Origin: an uncultured Arthrobacter sp.
GTDB taxonomy: Bacteria; Actinomycetota; Actinomycetes; Actinomycetales; Micrococcaceae
Length of the DNA: 64,000 nucleotides
Assembly (NCBI RefSeq): GCF_902805515.1
Contig: NZ_CADCTE010000001.1
Location: forward strand, 62,001 to 126,000
Reading direction: 5' to 3'
A program made the position numbers and the translations under genes. The notes under the pieces were generated by a model. It saw nothing but the letters and a program-made list of their open reading frames with translations. It was not told the origin of the DNA and did not search any database. This document shows positions 34,780 through 42,948 of the stretch, one piece after another; positions within the stretch are counted from its first letter, which is position 1; each line of letters begins with the position of its first letter.

Positions 34780-35781
34780 ATGTTTTCCACCCCCCGATAC
34801 CTCGCGACTGCCGGTGCCCTGATCCTCCTTGCCGTCGGCTGCGCCGGCCCCTCGCAGACGGCGTCCTCCCTGATGGAGCCCCCGGGCGGCACGGCCGCCG
34901 CAGGATATCCGGTGACCATCGACAACTGCGGCACCCCGGTCACCTTCGAGTCGGCGCCCGAGCGCGTCGTCACCATCAAGTCGACCGCCACCGAGATGCT
35001 GCTCAGCCTCGGCCTCGGAAGCACAATCGTCGGCAGCGCGTTCGCCGACGGGCCGCTGCCCGACGCGCATGCTGACGTCCGGATTCCGGTGCTGTCCGAC
35101 CAGCTTCCGGGGACCGAAGCCACGCTGGCCCTGGAACCGGACTTCGTCTACGGGGGTTGGGAGTCGAACTTCTCCGCCGAGGGAGCCGGGGACCGCGCGT
35201 CCCTTGAGGCACTCGGCGTTCGGACGTACGTCTCGCCGGCCGCCTGCAAGGCTGAGGGCTACAAGCCCGATCCACTGACCTTCGACTCGATCTTCGACGA
35301 CATCACGGAGATGGGCCGCATCTTTGGCGTGGAGGCACGGGCCGACCTGGTCGTCTCGCAGGAGGCGGACAAGTTGGCGTCGATCACTGCGGACGGGTCG
35401 GGCATGTCCGCCCTGTGGTACAGCTCGGGGGAGAAAACCCCGTACGTGGGAGCAGGCACGGGAGCACCCCAGCTGCTGATGGAGACCGTGGGCCTGCGGA
35501 ACGTGGCCGCGGACATCGACGACAGCTGGAGCGCCATGTCCTGGGAGGCGGTGGCAGCGGGCGATCCCGACGTGATCGTCCTCGTTGACGCGGCCTGGAA
35601 CACCGCCCAGCAGAAGATCGACCACCTCACCGCCAACCCGGCCACGGCTCAGCTCCGCGCCGTCCGGGAGTCCCGCTACCTCACCGTTCCCTTCGCGGGC
35701 GGCGAAGCGGGCGTGCGAAGCGTCGACACGGCACTGGCCCTTGAGGAACAGCTGCGTCAGCTCGACCCACTCGATCCGTGA
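34780..35781 (+). CDS. Substrate-binding lipoprotein of the proposed F420-0 ABC transporter
   Basis: This extracytoplasmic protein of about 333 residues has the lipobox LAVGC at Cys20 and a FecB/BtuF-like two-domain fold (VTIDNCGTPVTFESAPERVV, LSLGLGSTIVGSA, VPFAGGEAGVRSVDTAL). It matches the family named putative F420-0 ABC transporter binding protein because of its constant location with cofC and cofD. The name rests on gene neighbourhood; transport of F420-0 is unproven. The ATG at 34780 directly precedes the signal peptide. The next three genes overlap each other by four bases in turn. Confidence 0.85.
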   Translation: MFSTPRYLATAGALILLAVGCAGPSQTASSLMEPPGGTAAAGYPVTIDNCGTPVTFESAPERVVTIKSTATEMLLSLGLGSTIVGSAFADGPLPDAHADVRIPVLSDQLPGTEATLALEPDFVYGGWESNFSAEGAGDRASLEALGVRTYVSPAACKAEGYKPDPLTFDSIFDDITEMGRIFGVEARADLVVSQEADKLASITADGSGMSALWYSSGEKTPYVGAGTGAPQLLMETVGLRNVAADIDDSWSAMSWEAVAAGDPDVIVLVDAAWNTAQQKIDHLTANPATAQLRAVRESRYLTVPFAGGEAGVRSVDTALALEEQLRQLDPLDP

Positions 35782-36893
35782 GCCTGCAGCACCGCACCCG
35801 CCCTTGGGACGGCGCACCGCCCGCCGGCCGGCCGTTCGCCGCAGTGCGCAGGGCAGGGGCACGCCCGGCCGCGCTGTGGCCGCTGGCACTCGGAGGCGTG
35901 CTCGCCGTCTCCGTGGTGCTTGCGCTGACCATCGGGCCGGCCGACATCTCACCGCTCCAGGCCGCACGCTCGGCCGCCGGCCGTGTCGCCGGCGCCGGCA
36001 CCGGCACCTCTCCGGCAGGTCGTGACGCGGCGGGCCTGTCGTCGGTGCAGGAGGCCATCCTCTGGCAGTTGAGGCTGCCGCGGCTGCTGACTGCCGCCTT
36101 CGTCGGCGCCGGGCTCGCCCTCAGCGGCGCCGTGATGCAGGCCCTCACGCGGAACCCTCTTGCGGATCCCTACCTCCTGGGACTGAGTTCGGGGGCTTCC
36201 CTGGGTGCCGTGTCGGTCCTGCTGCTCGGTGCCGCCGTCGTGCTTCCCCTCGCGGCGTTCGCCGGGGCGATGGCAGCGCTGGTCCTTACCCTGACCCTGG
36301 CCGCCGCGGCCGGGTCGATCAGCCCCTCCCGTACCGTCCTCGCCGGCCTCGCCGTCTCCTCGGCCGCCTCGGCCCTGACCTCCTTCGTCATCTTCTTCTC
36401 CGCCAAGGGGGATTCCTACCGGGAGGTTCTGAACTGGCTCCTCGGCTCATTGGCCGGCAGCACCTGGACCTCGGTGGCGATCACCGCGGCCGCGTTCCTG
36501 CTCGCGGGGGTCCCGATTCTGCTTACGGGAGGACTGCTCGATGGATTCTCCTTCGGGGACAACGCCGCCGGCGCCCTCGGGCTCAACGTCCCGGTGCTGC
36601 GCTGGGTGCTTCTCGCCGGAACGGCGGTGCTGACCGGGGCAATGGTCTCGGTCAGTGGCTCCATCGGCTTCGTGGGGCTGATTCTTCCCCACGCCGTCCG
36701 GCTGCTGACCGGGGCGCGGCACCGGGTCCTGCTGCCGGCCGTGGCACTGGCCGGGGCGGTCTTCCTGGTCTGGGCCGACACCCTCGCCCGCACGGTGTTC
36801 GAGCCGCGGGAGATCCCGGTGGGGATCGTTACCGCTCTGATCGGCGCACCGGTTTTCGCCGTGCTGCTGTGGCGGCGGAAGACACAGACATGA
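35778..36893 (+). CDS. Permease of the proposed F420-0 ABC transporter
   Basis: This 371-residue FecCD-type permease (BtuC fold) has the family signature LRLPRLLTAAFVGAGLALSG, then PLADPYLLGLSSGASLGA and GSIGFVGLILPHAVRLLTGA, consistent with about ten membrane helices. It differs from iron permeases mainly by context, between a binding protein and an ATPase of the F420-0 type. The GTG start overlaps the binding-protein stop by four bases. Direction, import or export of F420-0 or a related deazaflavin, is not established. Confidence 0.85.
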   Translation: MSLQHRTRPWDGAPPAGRPFAAVRRAGARPAALWPLALGGVLAVSVVLALTIGPADISPLQAARSAAGRVAGAGTGTSPAGRDAAGLSSVQEAILWQLRLPRLLTAAFVGAGLALSGAVMQALTRNPLADPYLLGLSSGASLGAVSVLLLGAAVVLPLAAFAGAMAALVLTLTLAAAAGSISPSRTVLAGLAVSSAASALTSFVIFFSAKGDSYREVLNWLLGSLAGSTWTSVAITAAAFLLAGVPILLTGGLLDGFSFGDNAAGALGLNVPVLRWVLLAGTAVLTGAMVSVSGSIGFVGLILPHAVRLLTGARHRVLLPAVALAGAVFLVWADTLARTVFEPREIPVGIVTALIGAPVFAVLLWRRKTQT

Positions 36894-37699
36894 GCACGGC
36901 AGGGCAGGCTGCCGCCGGGGAGCTCCGGACGCACGGGCTCGCCTACAGCGCGGGCCGGCGCCTGATCCTCTCCGGGATCGAATGCGCTCTTCCCGGCTCC
37001 GCCGTCACGGGCCTGCTCGGGCCCAACGGGGCCGGCAAGTCCTCCCTCCTCCGCCTCATCGCGGCGGTCCTCAAGCCGACGGCCGGGCAGGTCAGCCTCG
37101 CCGGAACGGATCTGCGGAGCCTGAAGCGGAAGGCGCGGGCGCAGCACGTTGCCTTCGTTGACCAGCAGGTCGACGCCGACGTCCCCCTGAGCGTTTCCGA
37201 CGCCGTCCTGGTCGGGCGCCTGCCCTACCGGCCGGCGTACGCCGCGGAAACCAGCCGGGATGAGTTCATTGTGCAGCGCAGTCTGGCCCAGGTGGGCCTT
37301 GAAGGATTCGGCGCACGGCGGCTCGACAGTCTCTCGGGCGGGGAGCGCCAGCGGGTGCATATCGCCCGCGCACTGGCCCAGGAGACCGGGGTGTTGCTGC
37401 TCGACGAACCGACGAACCATCTCGACCTCAGCGCCCAGGCCGGGGTGCTCGGACTGCTCCGGGGGCTCGCGCGCGGCGGGTCCACTGTCGTCGCGGCGTT
37501 GCATGACATCAACCTCACGGCGGCGTACTGCGACCACGTCGTTGTCCTGGCCGGGGGACGGGTGGTCGCCAGCGGAGAAACCGCCGGCACGCTCACGCCC
37601 GAGCTGATCCGCTCCGTGTACGGAGTGCCCGCGGTGCGGCTCGACAACCCCCTGACGGGGCGTCCGGTGTTCGCCTTCGGCGGGACGGATCAGCCATGA
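36890..37699 (+). CDS. ATP-binding protein of the proposed F420-0 ABC transporter
   Basis: This FepC-like ATPase of about 269 residues has Walker A GPNGAGKSSLLRL, the signature LSGGERQRVHIARAL, Walker B VLLLDEPTNHLDLS and the switch ALHDINL. It ends with LDNPLTGRPVFAFGG, a late region matching the F420-0-type ATPases. The ATG overlaps the permease stop by four bases and its own stop overlaps cofC by four. The tight coupling of transport and F420 biosynthesis genes is the main evidence for its specificity. Confidence 0.87.
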   Translation: MSTAGQAAAGELRTHGLAYSAGRRLILSGIECALPGSAVTGLLGPNGAGKSSLLRLIAAVLKPTAGQVSLAGTDLRSLKRKARAQHVAFVDQQVDADVPLSVSDAVLVGRLPYRPAYAAETSRDEFIVQRSLAQVGLEGFGARRLDSLSGGERQRVHIARALAQETGVLLLDEPTNHLDLSAQAGVLGLLRGLARGGSTVVAALHDINLTAAYCDHVVVLAGGRVVASGETAGTLTPELIRSVYGVPAVRLDNPLTGRPVFAFGGTDQP

Positions 37700-38307
37700 C
37701 CTGGAACCTCGTCATCCCGGTGAAAGGGCTCCATCTTGCCAAGTCACGCCTGCGGCGGAAGCTTGGCAGCGTCGAGGACCTCGCCCTGGCCTTTGCCCTC
37801 GATACCCTTGCGGCCGCCCAGGAGAGCCGCACCGTACAAAGGGTCATCCTGGTCAGCAACGACGCGCGGATGCGGGCCGCCGCCCCGCCAGGGGTGCTGA
37901 TCGTCGATGACCCCGGCATGGGCCTGAATCCCGCGGTTGCGGCGGGCCTCCGCCGGGCAGGGCCCGGCCCGGCCGCGGTGGCGACCGCCGACCTGCCGGG
38001 CGTTCGAGCCGCCGACTTCGACCGGGTCCTCGTCGCGGCCGGACGGTCACGGCGGGCGATGGTCACGGACCACTCCGGCAGGGGAACCACCCTGCTGGCC
38101 GGCCGGGTGCCGGACCTCGACCCAAAGTTCGGGCCGGGCTCCCGTCAGCGGCACGAAGGGAGCGGTCACACCCTGCTGGATGTGCCGCAGTCCTCCCCGC
38201 TGCGCTGGGATGTCGACGAGCTGACCGATCTCACCTTCCTGCTCCGGCGTGGTGTCGGGGCACATACGGAACGGGTCGCCGCCGCCCGGGGGCTGCCGGC
38301 CGCCTAG
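37696..38307 (+). CDS. cofC: 2-phospho-L-lactate/PEP guanylyltransferase (CofC, FbiD)
   Basis: This 203-residue enzyme activates a phosphorylated C3 acid with GTP to give the side-chain donor of F420. Family text is VIPVKGLHLAKSRLRRKLG, VILVSNDARMR, PGMGLNPAVAAGL and ATADLPGV, then GTTLL with KFGPGS further on. Actinobacterial enzymes generally use PEP, giving dehydro-F420-0, while archaeal ones use 2-phospholactate; which applies here cannot be read from sequence. It is the last gene of the transporter run and converges with cofD, with a four-base 3' overlap. Confidence 0.9.
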   Translation: MTWNLVIPVKGLHLAKSRLRRKLGSVEDLALAFALDTLAAAQESRTVQRVILVSNDARMRAAAPPGVLIVDDPGMGLNPAVAAGLRRAGPGPAAVATADLPGVRAADFDRVLVAAGRSRRAMVTDHSGRGTTLLAGRVPDLDPKFGPGSRQRHEGSGHTLLDVPQSSPLRWDVDELTDLTFLLRRGVGAHTERVAAARGLPAA

Positions 38308-39287
38308 GCCGTCCGTGTTCCAGCGGCGAGGTTCAGAGCCTTGGCCACGATGGCCGCCGATGACTCATCGGAGGTCATCCACAACGGGACGGCCCGTGCC
38401 GCCATCCCGGCAGCGTGCAGCCGCCCCAGTGCCCCGGCGTCGGTGGAGTCCACGAGCCAGCCGTCGAGGACACCGCCAGCCGGTCGGGATCCATAGTGCA
38501 GGCCGACGGCGGCGGCAGAGACCTCCACGCCAATGGTCCGCAGACACAGCTCGGCCATGCCCCGCACCGCGGCGCCGCCGATGATCGGTGACACCCCGAT
38601 GACCGGCGCCGCGGTGTCACGCAGCGCCTCGCCCATGCCGGGCAGCGTGAGGATGGTTCCGATGGACACCACGGGATTCGACGGGGCGAACAGCACGACG
38701 TCGGCCGAGGCGACCGCCTCGAGCGCGGCCGGGGCGGCAGCCGCGGACTCGAGACCCTGCTGAACGAACCGGCGGGTCGGGATATTGCCCCGGTGGCGCA
38801 CCCACCACTCCTCGAAGTGGATGAACCGGGTCTTCCCGTCCTCGTCGGCCACCTCGACGTTCGTCTCCACCTCGTCATCGGTGGCCGGCAGCAGCCGCAC
38901 TCCGAGGTTCCAGCGCGCCGCCAGGCGTTGAGTGGCTTCGGTGAGGGAAAGCCCTTCACGCAGCAGGGCGGTGCGGGCGATGTGGGTCCCCAGGTCGAGG
39001 TCCCCCAAAGTGAACCAGGGCCAGCCCACCCCGTACGCGGTCAGTTCGGCGCTGACCCGTTCCGACTCGCCCGCCCTGCCCCAGCCGCGCTCGGTGTCGT
39101 TCGCCCCGCCGAGGGAATACATCAGGGAGTCGAGGTCGGGACAGACCCGCAGTCCCGTGAGCCAGAGGTCGTCCCCGGTGTTGGCGATGACAGTGATATC
39201 CAGGTCCATCGCGGCGGCAAGGGTCCGGGCGCCACGGACGAACCGCGCTCCACCGACCCCGCCCGCGAGGATCGTCACTCTTGTCAT
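38304..39287 (-). CDS. cofD: 2-phospho-L-lactate transferase (CofD, FbiA)
   Basis: This 327-residue enzyme transfers the activated side chain from the CofC product to FO, giving (dehydro-)F420-0. Family motifs are ILAGGVGGARFVRGARTLA, VIANTGDDLWLTGLRVCPD and the late segment GVSPIIGGAAVRGMAELCLR. GGAGGCAGGCA precedes the ATG. It faces cofC tail to tail with a four-base overlap. A second promoter-like TACTAT lies about 40 bases upstream. FO synthase (fbiC) is not found in this window and must be elsewhere. Confidence 0.93.
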   Translation of the reverse strand: MTRVTILAGGVGGARFVRGARTLAAAMDLDITVIANTGDDLWLTGLRVCPDLDSLMYSLGGANDTERGWGRAGESERVSAELTAYGVGWPWFTLGDLDLGTHIARTALLREGLSLTEATQRLAARWNLGVRLLPATDDEVETNVEVADEDGKTRFIHFEEWWVRHRGNIPTRRFVQQGLESAAAAPAALEAVASADVVLFAPSNPVVSIGTILTLPGMGEALRDTAAPVIGVSPIIGGAAVRGMAELCLRTIGVEVSAAAVGLHYGSRPAGGVLDGWLVDSTDAGALGRLHAAGMAARAVPLWMTSDESSAAIVAKALNLAAGTRTA

Positions 39288-39478
39288 TGCCTGCCTCCGG
39301 TCGTCTCGGCGCTCGACTCAATAGTAGGGGAGACCATCGCGTCGAACGTCCCCTCCCTGGGCACCATGCGGGCCGGTCAGACTATTTCTGTTCCCCGCGG
39401 AATAAAAATCGAACGGCCCTAGTTCTGATCAATGTAGTCAAAAACTTTAGGGCTCGGGCCCGGATCGGAATCAGACAC

Positions 39479-40228
39479 ATGTCACAGGAATTTGCAGGCA
39501 AAGTAGTGCTCGTCACCGGCGGAAGCCGCGGCATCGGCGGGGCGACCGCGCGGGCCTTCGCGGCGGCCGGGGCGGACGTCGCCATCAGCTACGCCGGAAA
39601 CACCGAATCAGCCGAGAAGACCGTCGCCGAGCTCCAGGCCCACGGTGTGCGCGCCGCGGCGTTCCAGGCCGACCAGGCCGACCAGGCCCAGGCGGTTGCG
39701 CTCATCGAGCGAGTCGTCGGGCACTTCGGCAAGCTCGACATCCTCGTCAACAACGCCGGCATCACGGTGTGGGCCCCGGTGGCCAGCGAGTTCGAGGACT
39801 TCGACGCCATCGAACGCCAGCACCGGATCAACTACACCAACATCGTCGCGGCCATCCGCGCCGCCATCCCGCACCTGCCCGAGGGCGGGCGCATCATCAG
39901 CATCGGCTCGGGCGTCGGCACGCGCGTCGGCTCGCCGGGACTGGCTGATTACGCCGGAGCCAAGTCCGCACTGGCCGGCTTCAGCCGGGGTGCCTCCCGC
40001 GACCTCGCAGCCAGGGGGATCAACATCAACGTCCTGCAGGCCGGCTACACCGACACCGAGATGAACCCGGAAAGCGGCGACATGGCCGAGGTGTTCAACT
40101 CCTACACTGCACTGGGCCGGTTCGCACGCCCCGAAGAGATCGCCGCTGGTGTGCTCTTCCTCGCCAGCCCGGGGGCGTCCTACGTCACCGGCACCGTCCT
40201 GAACATCGACGGTGGCTACGGAGCGTAG
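39479..40228 (+). CDS. SDR family oxidoreductase
   Basis: This 249-residue SDR has TGGSRGIGGATARAFAAAG, NNAGITVW, the YAGAK catalytic pair and the end GTVLNIDGGYGA, so it resembles 3-oxoacyl reductases. It is transcribed away from cofD; its substrate is unknown. A GCCCTA/TAGGGC inverted repeat flanks the promoter region (39416-39453). A strong hairpin terminates it. The next gene is a TetR regulator, but no direct link is visible. Confidence 0.9.
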   Translation: MSQEFAGKVVLVTGGSRGIGGATARAFAAAGADVAISYAGNTESAEKTVAELQAHGVRAAAFQADQADQAQAVALIERVVGHFGKLDILVNNAGITVWAPVASEFEDFDAIERQHRINYTNIVAAIRAAIPHLPEGGRIISIGSGVGTRVGSPGLADYAGAKSALAGFSRGASRDLAARGININVLQAGYTDTEMNPESGDMAEVFNSYTALGRFARPEEIAAGVLFLASPGASYVTGTVLNIDGGYGA

Positions 40229-40240
40229 TTCCTCTGCAGG

Positions 40241-40280
40241 ACGGGCCGCCACGCCACCGGCGTGGCGGCCCGTTTTGTTA
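40241..40280 (+). terminator. Rho-independent terminator with U-tract
   Basis: ACGGGCCGCCACGCC at 40241-40255 pairs perfectly with GGCGTGGCGGCCCGT at 40259-40273 around a three-base loop, followed by TTTGTT. This is the clearest intrinsic terminator in the window. Confidence 0.88.
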
Positions 40281-40345
40281 GGCCCGGATTTTTCGCCGTG
40301 CCGGGGTGCCTGCAGGAGGCCTTCGGGCCCTGCCGGCGCCACGGA

Positions 40346-40409
40346 CGGGAAATTTCCCGCGCTGCAATTATGTTCCCCAAAGTATGGATGAGCTGCTCTT
40401 CCGAAGAGC
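40346..40409 (+). promoter_or_regulatory. Palindromes upstream of the TetR gene
   Basis: CGGGAAATTTCCCG at 40346-40359 is a perfect 14-base palindrome, and GCTCTTCCGAAGAGC at 40395-40409 is a perfect inverted repeat around a central C. Both lie in the promoter region of the TetR gene at 40443 and are candidate operators. Confidence 0.5.
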
Positions 40410-40442
40410 ATGGTGACGGACGGCAGGAGGGGAGTGGGTGTC

Positions 40443-41033
40443 ATGGCGGTCCGAGGCAGGCCCCGGGAGTTCGACGTAGACCAGGCATTGGAGCGCGCCG
40501 TCGACGTGTTCTGGCGCCAGGGATACGAGGGAACCACCCTCGAGGACCTCACGACGGCGATGAGCATCAGCAGGCCAAGCCTGTATGCCGCCTTCGGCAA
40601 CAAGGAGGACACCTTCAGGCTGGCCGTCGTCCGGTATGCCCAGGTCGAATTGGCCTACGTTGACGAGGCGCTGGCGAAGCCGACCGCCCGGGAGGTCGCA
40701 GCCCACTACCTGCGCAAGAACGTTGAGGCAATCACCCTGCCGGGACGGCCGCCGGGGTGCCTTTCGATCCAGGGCGGACTCTCGAGCCATCCCCAGGACC
40801 AGCGGATCGTGGACTTCCTGACCTCCAGCCGCAGTGCGGGGGAGCAACGATTCGTCGAGCGCTTCCAGGAGGCCATCGAAGCCGGTGACCTGTCCGCCGG
40901 CGAGGACCCGACTGATCTCGCACGGTATCTGGCCTCCGTTACGGCGGGCCTCGCGGTTCAGGCCGCCGGCGGCGCCGGACGGGCCGCACTCATGAAGGTC
41001 GCTGAGCGCGCCCTGTCCGCCTTTCCCGGCTAG
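40443..41033 (+). CDS. TetR/AcrR family transcriptional regulator
   Basis: This regulator of about 196 residues begins MAVRGRPREFDVDQALERAV and has the TetR helix-turn-helix VFWRQGYEGTTLEDLTTAMS, SRPSLYAAFGNKEDTF, followed by an all-helical ligand-binding domain with the conserved GCLSIQGGLSSHPQDQ segment. AGGAGGGGAG lies 12 bases upstream; a GTG at 40434 nearer to it is an alternative start. Its target is unknown; palindromes just upstream suggest autoregulation. Confidence 0.88.
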   Translation: MAVRGRPREFDVDQALERAVDVFWRQGYEGTTLEDLTTAMSISRPSLYAAFGNKEDTFRLAVVRYAQVELAYVDEALAKPTAREVAAHYLRKNVEAITLPGRPPGCLSIQGGLSSHPQDQRIVDFLTSSRSAGEQRFVERFQEAIEAGDLSAGEDPTDLARYLASVTAGLAVQAAGGAGRAALMKVAERALSAFPG

Positions 41034-41134
41034 GCGCCAGGGAAGGCGGCCGATCCATTGGGGAGTGGCATTAGCCGCCGCCCACGGGGCGCCGCCGGGC
41101 GGCAGGCCCGCGCCGTCGACCCGGGGATCGAGGA

Positions 41135-41527
41135 CTAGGAACCGGCCGGCTGCTGTGCGACGTATTCACGGAAGCCCGCGACCTTGCCACCCCGGATCGT
41201 CAGGATTACGCAGTGGCGTGCGTGGTAGGGGGCGCCGCCGATTTCGCCGCGGCTGATGTCCTCGAAAAACACTGTGTCCCCTGCGACGGTGGTCGCGGTG
41301 CGAGTGATCTCTGTCAGGCGGTGCTCGCCGCCGAAAAAGCGCAACTGCTGCTCAAGGAACTGCCGTCCCTCGACGCCGGTGTAGCTTCCGGCTCCGGGCT
41401 CGGTAGGCCAGGCGACGGGCAGCTCGTCCTCGACATAGGCGAAGAAGGCGTCCCAGTCACCGTTGGTGAATCCGGCGCAGAGCCGCTCGTAGATGGTCTC
41501 GGCGATGGCAGTGATGTCGTTACTCAT
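41135..41527 (-). CDS. SnoaL-like / NTF2-fold small protein
   Basis: This protein of about 130 residues has the NTF2-like cone fold signature: an N-terminal helix (AIAETIYERLCAGFTNGDWDAF), VEGRQFLEQQLRFFGG and the strand pair VILTIRGGKVAGFREYVA. Members are small hydrolases, isomerases or non-enzymatic pockets, so no reaction is given. AAAGGATT precedes the ATG at 41527. Similar proteins of this fold occur at 45304 and 46713. Confidence 0.8.
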   Translation of the reverse strand: MSNDITAIAETIYERLCAGFTNGDWDAFFAYVEDELPVAWPTEPGAGSYTGVEGRQFLEQQLRFFGGEHRLTEITRTATTVAGDTVFFEDISRGEIGGAPYHARHCVILTIRGGKVAGFREYVAQQPAGS

Positions 41528-41842
41528 GGGGAATCCTTTGGGGAAAGGGTGGATGACGGCCCCGGCGACCCGGATCCTGCGCCATTCACCGGCTACGGAG
41601 GCCTCTTGAAAGGGGCCTGACCTGGAGCGGCTGGCCGGCTGCTGCAAGTGCAGCACATGGACAGTTCTTGTCTTAATTGTCCATTATCGAGGCATGTAGA
41701 GGAAATTGCCGGCACCAGTAGTGATCAACTGCACTCCGCCGACGGCGGTCCATCAGGAGCCGAAGCGCCGCAGAGCCGAGGGAGAACTCCCCGCCGCGGG
41801 AGTTCCCCCTGCTGATCCTGGCTGTTCTTTCCTCTCCTACGG
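41528..41842. promoter_or_regulatory. Gene-free stretch with inverted repeat and terminator hairpin
   Basis: No gene is supported. ATGGACA at 41657-41663 and TGTCCAT at 41678-41684 form an inverted repeat, likely an operator of the SnoaL-like gene on the minus strand. AACTCCC (41785-41791) pairs with GGGAGTT (41798-41804) within a longer imperfect hairpin (41779-41809) that probably terminates the minus-strand SDR gene ending at 41843. Confidence 0.5.
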
Positions 41843-42796
41843 TTATGCGATGCCCTCGCGGCGGGCCGCGATCATTTCGACGCCCAGGCCCCAGAGGCGA
41901 GCAGCGGCCCCGGTATCCAAGGCGTGGGGGTGGACCCCGTGCTGCGAGTTGGGGTCGGTTGTCTGTTCTGCTTCGTTGTTGTCTTCGAAGTAGAGTCCGC
42001 CGATTCCCTCGAGCAGCGGCGAAGCGGCCAGCAGGACCGACGTCGATGCTCCCTGCTCCAGGGTCTTCCAGGGGTAGGCGTCGAAGATGGCCTGGGTCTC
42101 GGGGTTGTTCTCCTGGTGGCGCTGCAGGCCCGTGCGGATGCCGCCGGGCATCAGCGAGTTGGCGGTGATGCCATCCTTCGCCCACCGCCGGTTGGCCTCC
42201 ACGGCCAGGAGCACGTTCGCCGTCTTAGATTGTCCGTAGGCAAGCCATTCGTTGTACTCGCGGTTTTCGAAGTGGATGTCCTTGAAGACCACCGGGGACA
42301 CCAACTGCGCGCTGGAGCTCACTGACACGATCCGCGCGTTGCCCGCGGCGGCCAGGGCCTCGTGCAGTCCCAGGGTCAGGGCGAAGTGGCCCAGGTAGTT
42401 GGTGGCGAACTGCAACTCCCAGCCCTCAGGGGTCAGGCGGCGCTCGGGCAGGGCCATGATCCCGGCATTGTTGACCAGGATGTGCAGCGGGCCTTCCCAT
42501 GCTGCGGTGAAGGCGTCGATTGAGGCCTGCTCGGTGAGCTCCAATGAGGCCACGTGGACGCGGGGGTTGCCGGTTTTTGCGGTGATCTCCGCGGCGGTGC
42601 GCTCGCCCGCTTCAAGGTTCCGCACGGCCAGGGTGACCTCGGCCCCGGCGGCGGCCAGGGCGCGGGCGGTCTCGACGCCGATGCCCGAGGCGGCCCCGGT
42701 AACCACGGCGCGCCTGCCGGTCAGATCCACGCCGGCGATCACCTGATCGGTCGTGGATTCGCGGGTGAACGGTGTGGTGAAACGAGTTGAAGCCAT
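41843..42796 (-). CDS. SDR family oxidoreductase, WWOX/retinol-dehydrogenase-like
   Basis: This enzyme of about 317 residues has the cofactor loop TGAASGIGVETARALAAAG, ILVNNAGIMALPERRLTPEG, NYLGHFALTLGLHEAL and the YGQSK catalytic pair, typical of the extended SDRs annotated as retinol dehydrogenase-like. It would oxidise or reduce an alcohol or aldehyde with NADP(H); the substrate is unknown. AGGAAAGAATC precedes the ATG at 42796. It is divergent from a TetR gene with two operator-like repeats between them, so it is probably under that repressor. Confidence 0.88.
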   Translation of the reverse strand: MASTRFTTPFTRESTTDQVIAGVDLTGRRAVVTGAASGIGVETARALAAAGAEVTLAVRNLEAGERTAAEITAKTGNPRVHVASLELTEQASIDAFTAAWEGPLHILVNNAGIMALPERRLTPEGWELQFATNYLGHFALTLGLHEALAAAGNARIVSVSSSAQLVSPVVFKDIHFENREYNEWLAYGQSKTANVLLAVEANRRWAKDGITANSLMPGGIRTGLQRHQENNPETQAIFDAYPWKTLEQGASTSVLLAASPLLEGIGGLYFEDNNEAEQTTDPNSQHGVHPHALDTGAAARLWGLGVEMIAARREGIA

Positions 42797-42838
42797 GATT
42801 CTTTCCTGTCGTCGGAGCCGGATTCGGCTACCATGGAA

Positions 42839-42885
42839 CCGGAGGAATCTCCGGATTCCTTTCATGCTAACCGGAGGATTCTCCG
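42839..42885. promoter_or_regulatory. Two TetR-type operator copies between SDR and TetR genes
   Basis: CCGGAGGAATCTCCGG at 42839-42854 is a perfect inverted repeat (CCGGAG/CTCCGG), and CCGGAGGATTCTCCG at 42871-42885 is a near copy, 32 bases away. They lie in the divergent promoter region and are the natural targets of the TetR protein encoded at 42949. Confidence 0.8.
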
Positions 42886-42948
42886 TTTTATTCCGACTGA
42901 TCCTAGATGCCCTGCGCCGGCCCGACATGACCGAAAGCTGGACCCTCA

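Noticed and set aside
34650-34780. Iron box or cobalamin riboswitch before the BtuCDF-like genes
   Set aside because: TTTTAGGTGCTATTC matches only part of the iron-box left arm, and no conserved B12-box text or pairing was found.
34780-37699. Second siderophore transporter
   Set aside because: The fold is the same, but the overlap with cofC and the family-specific text favour the F420-0 type; kept as the alternative in that finding.
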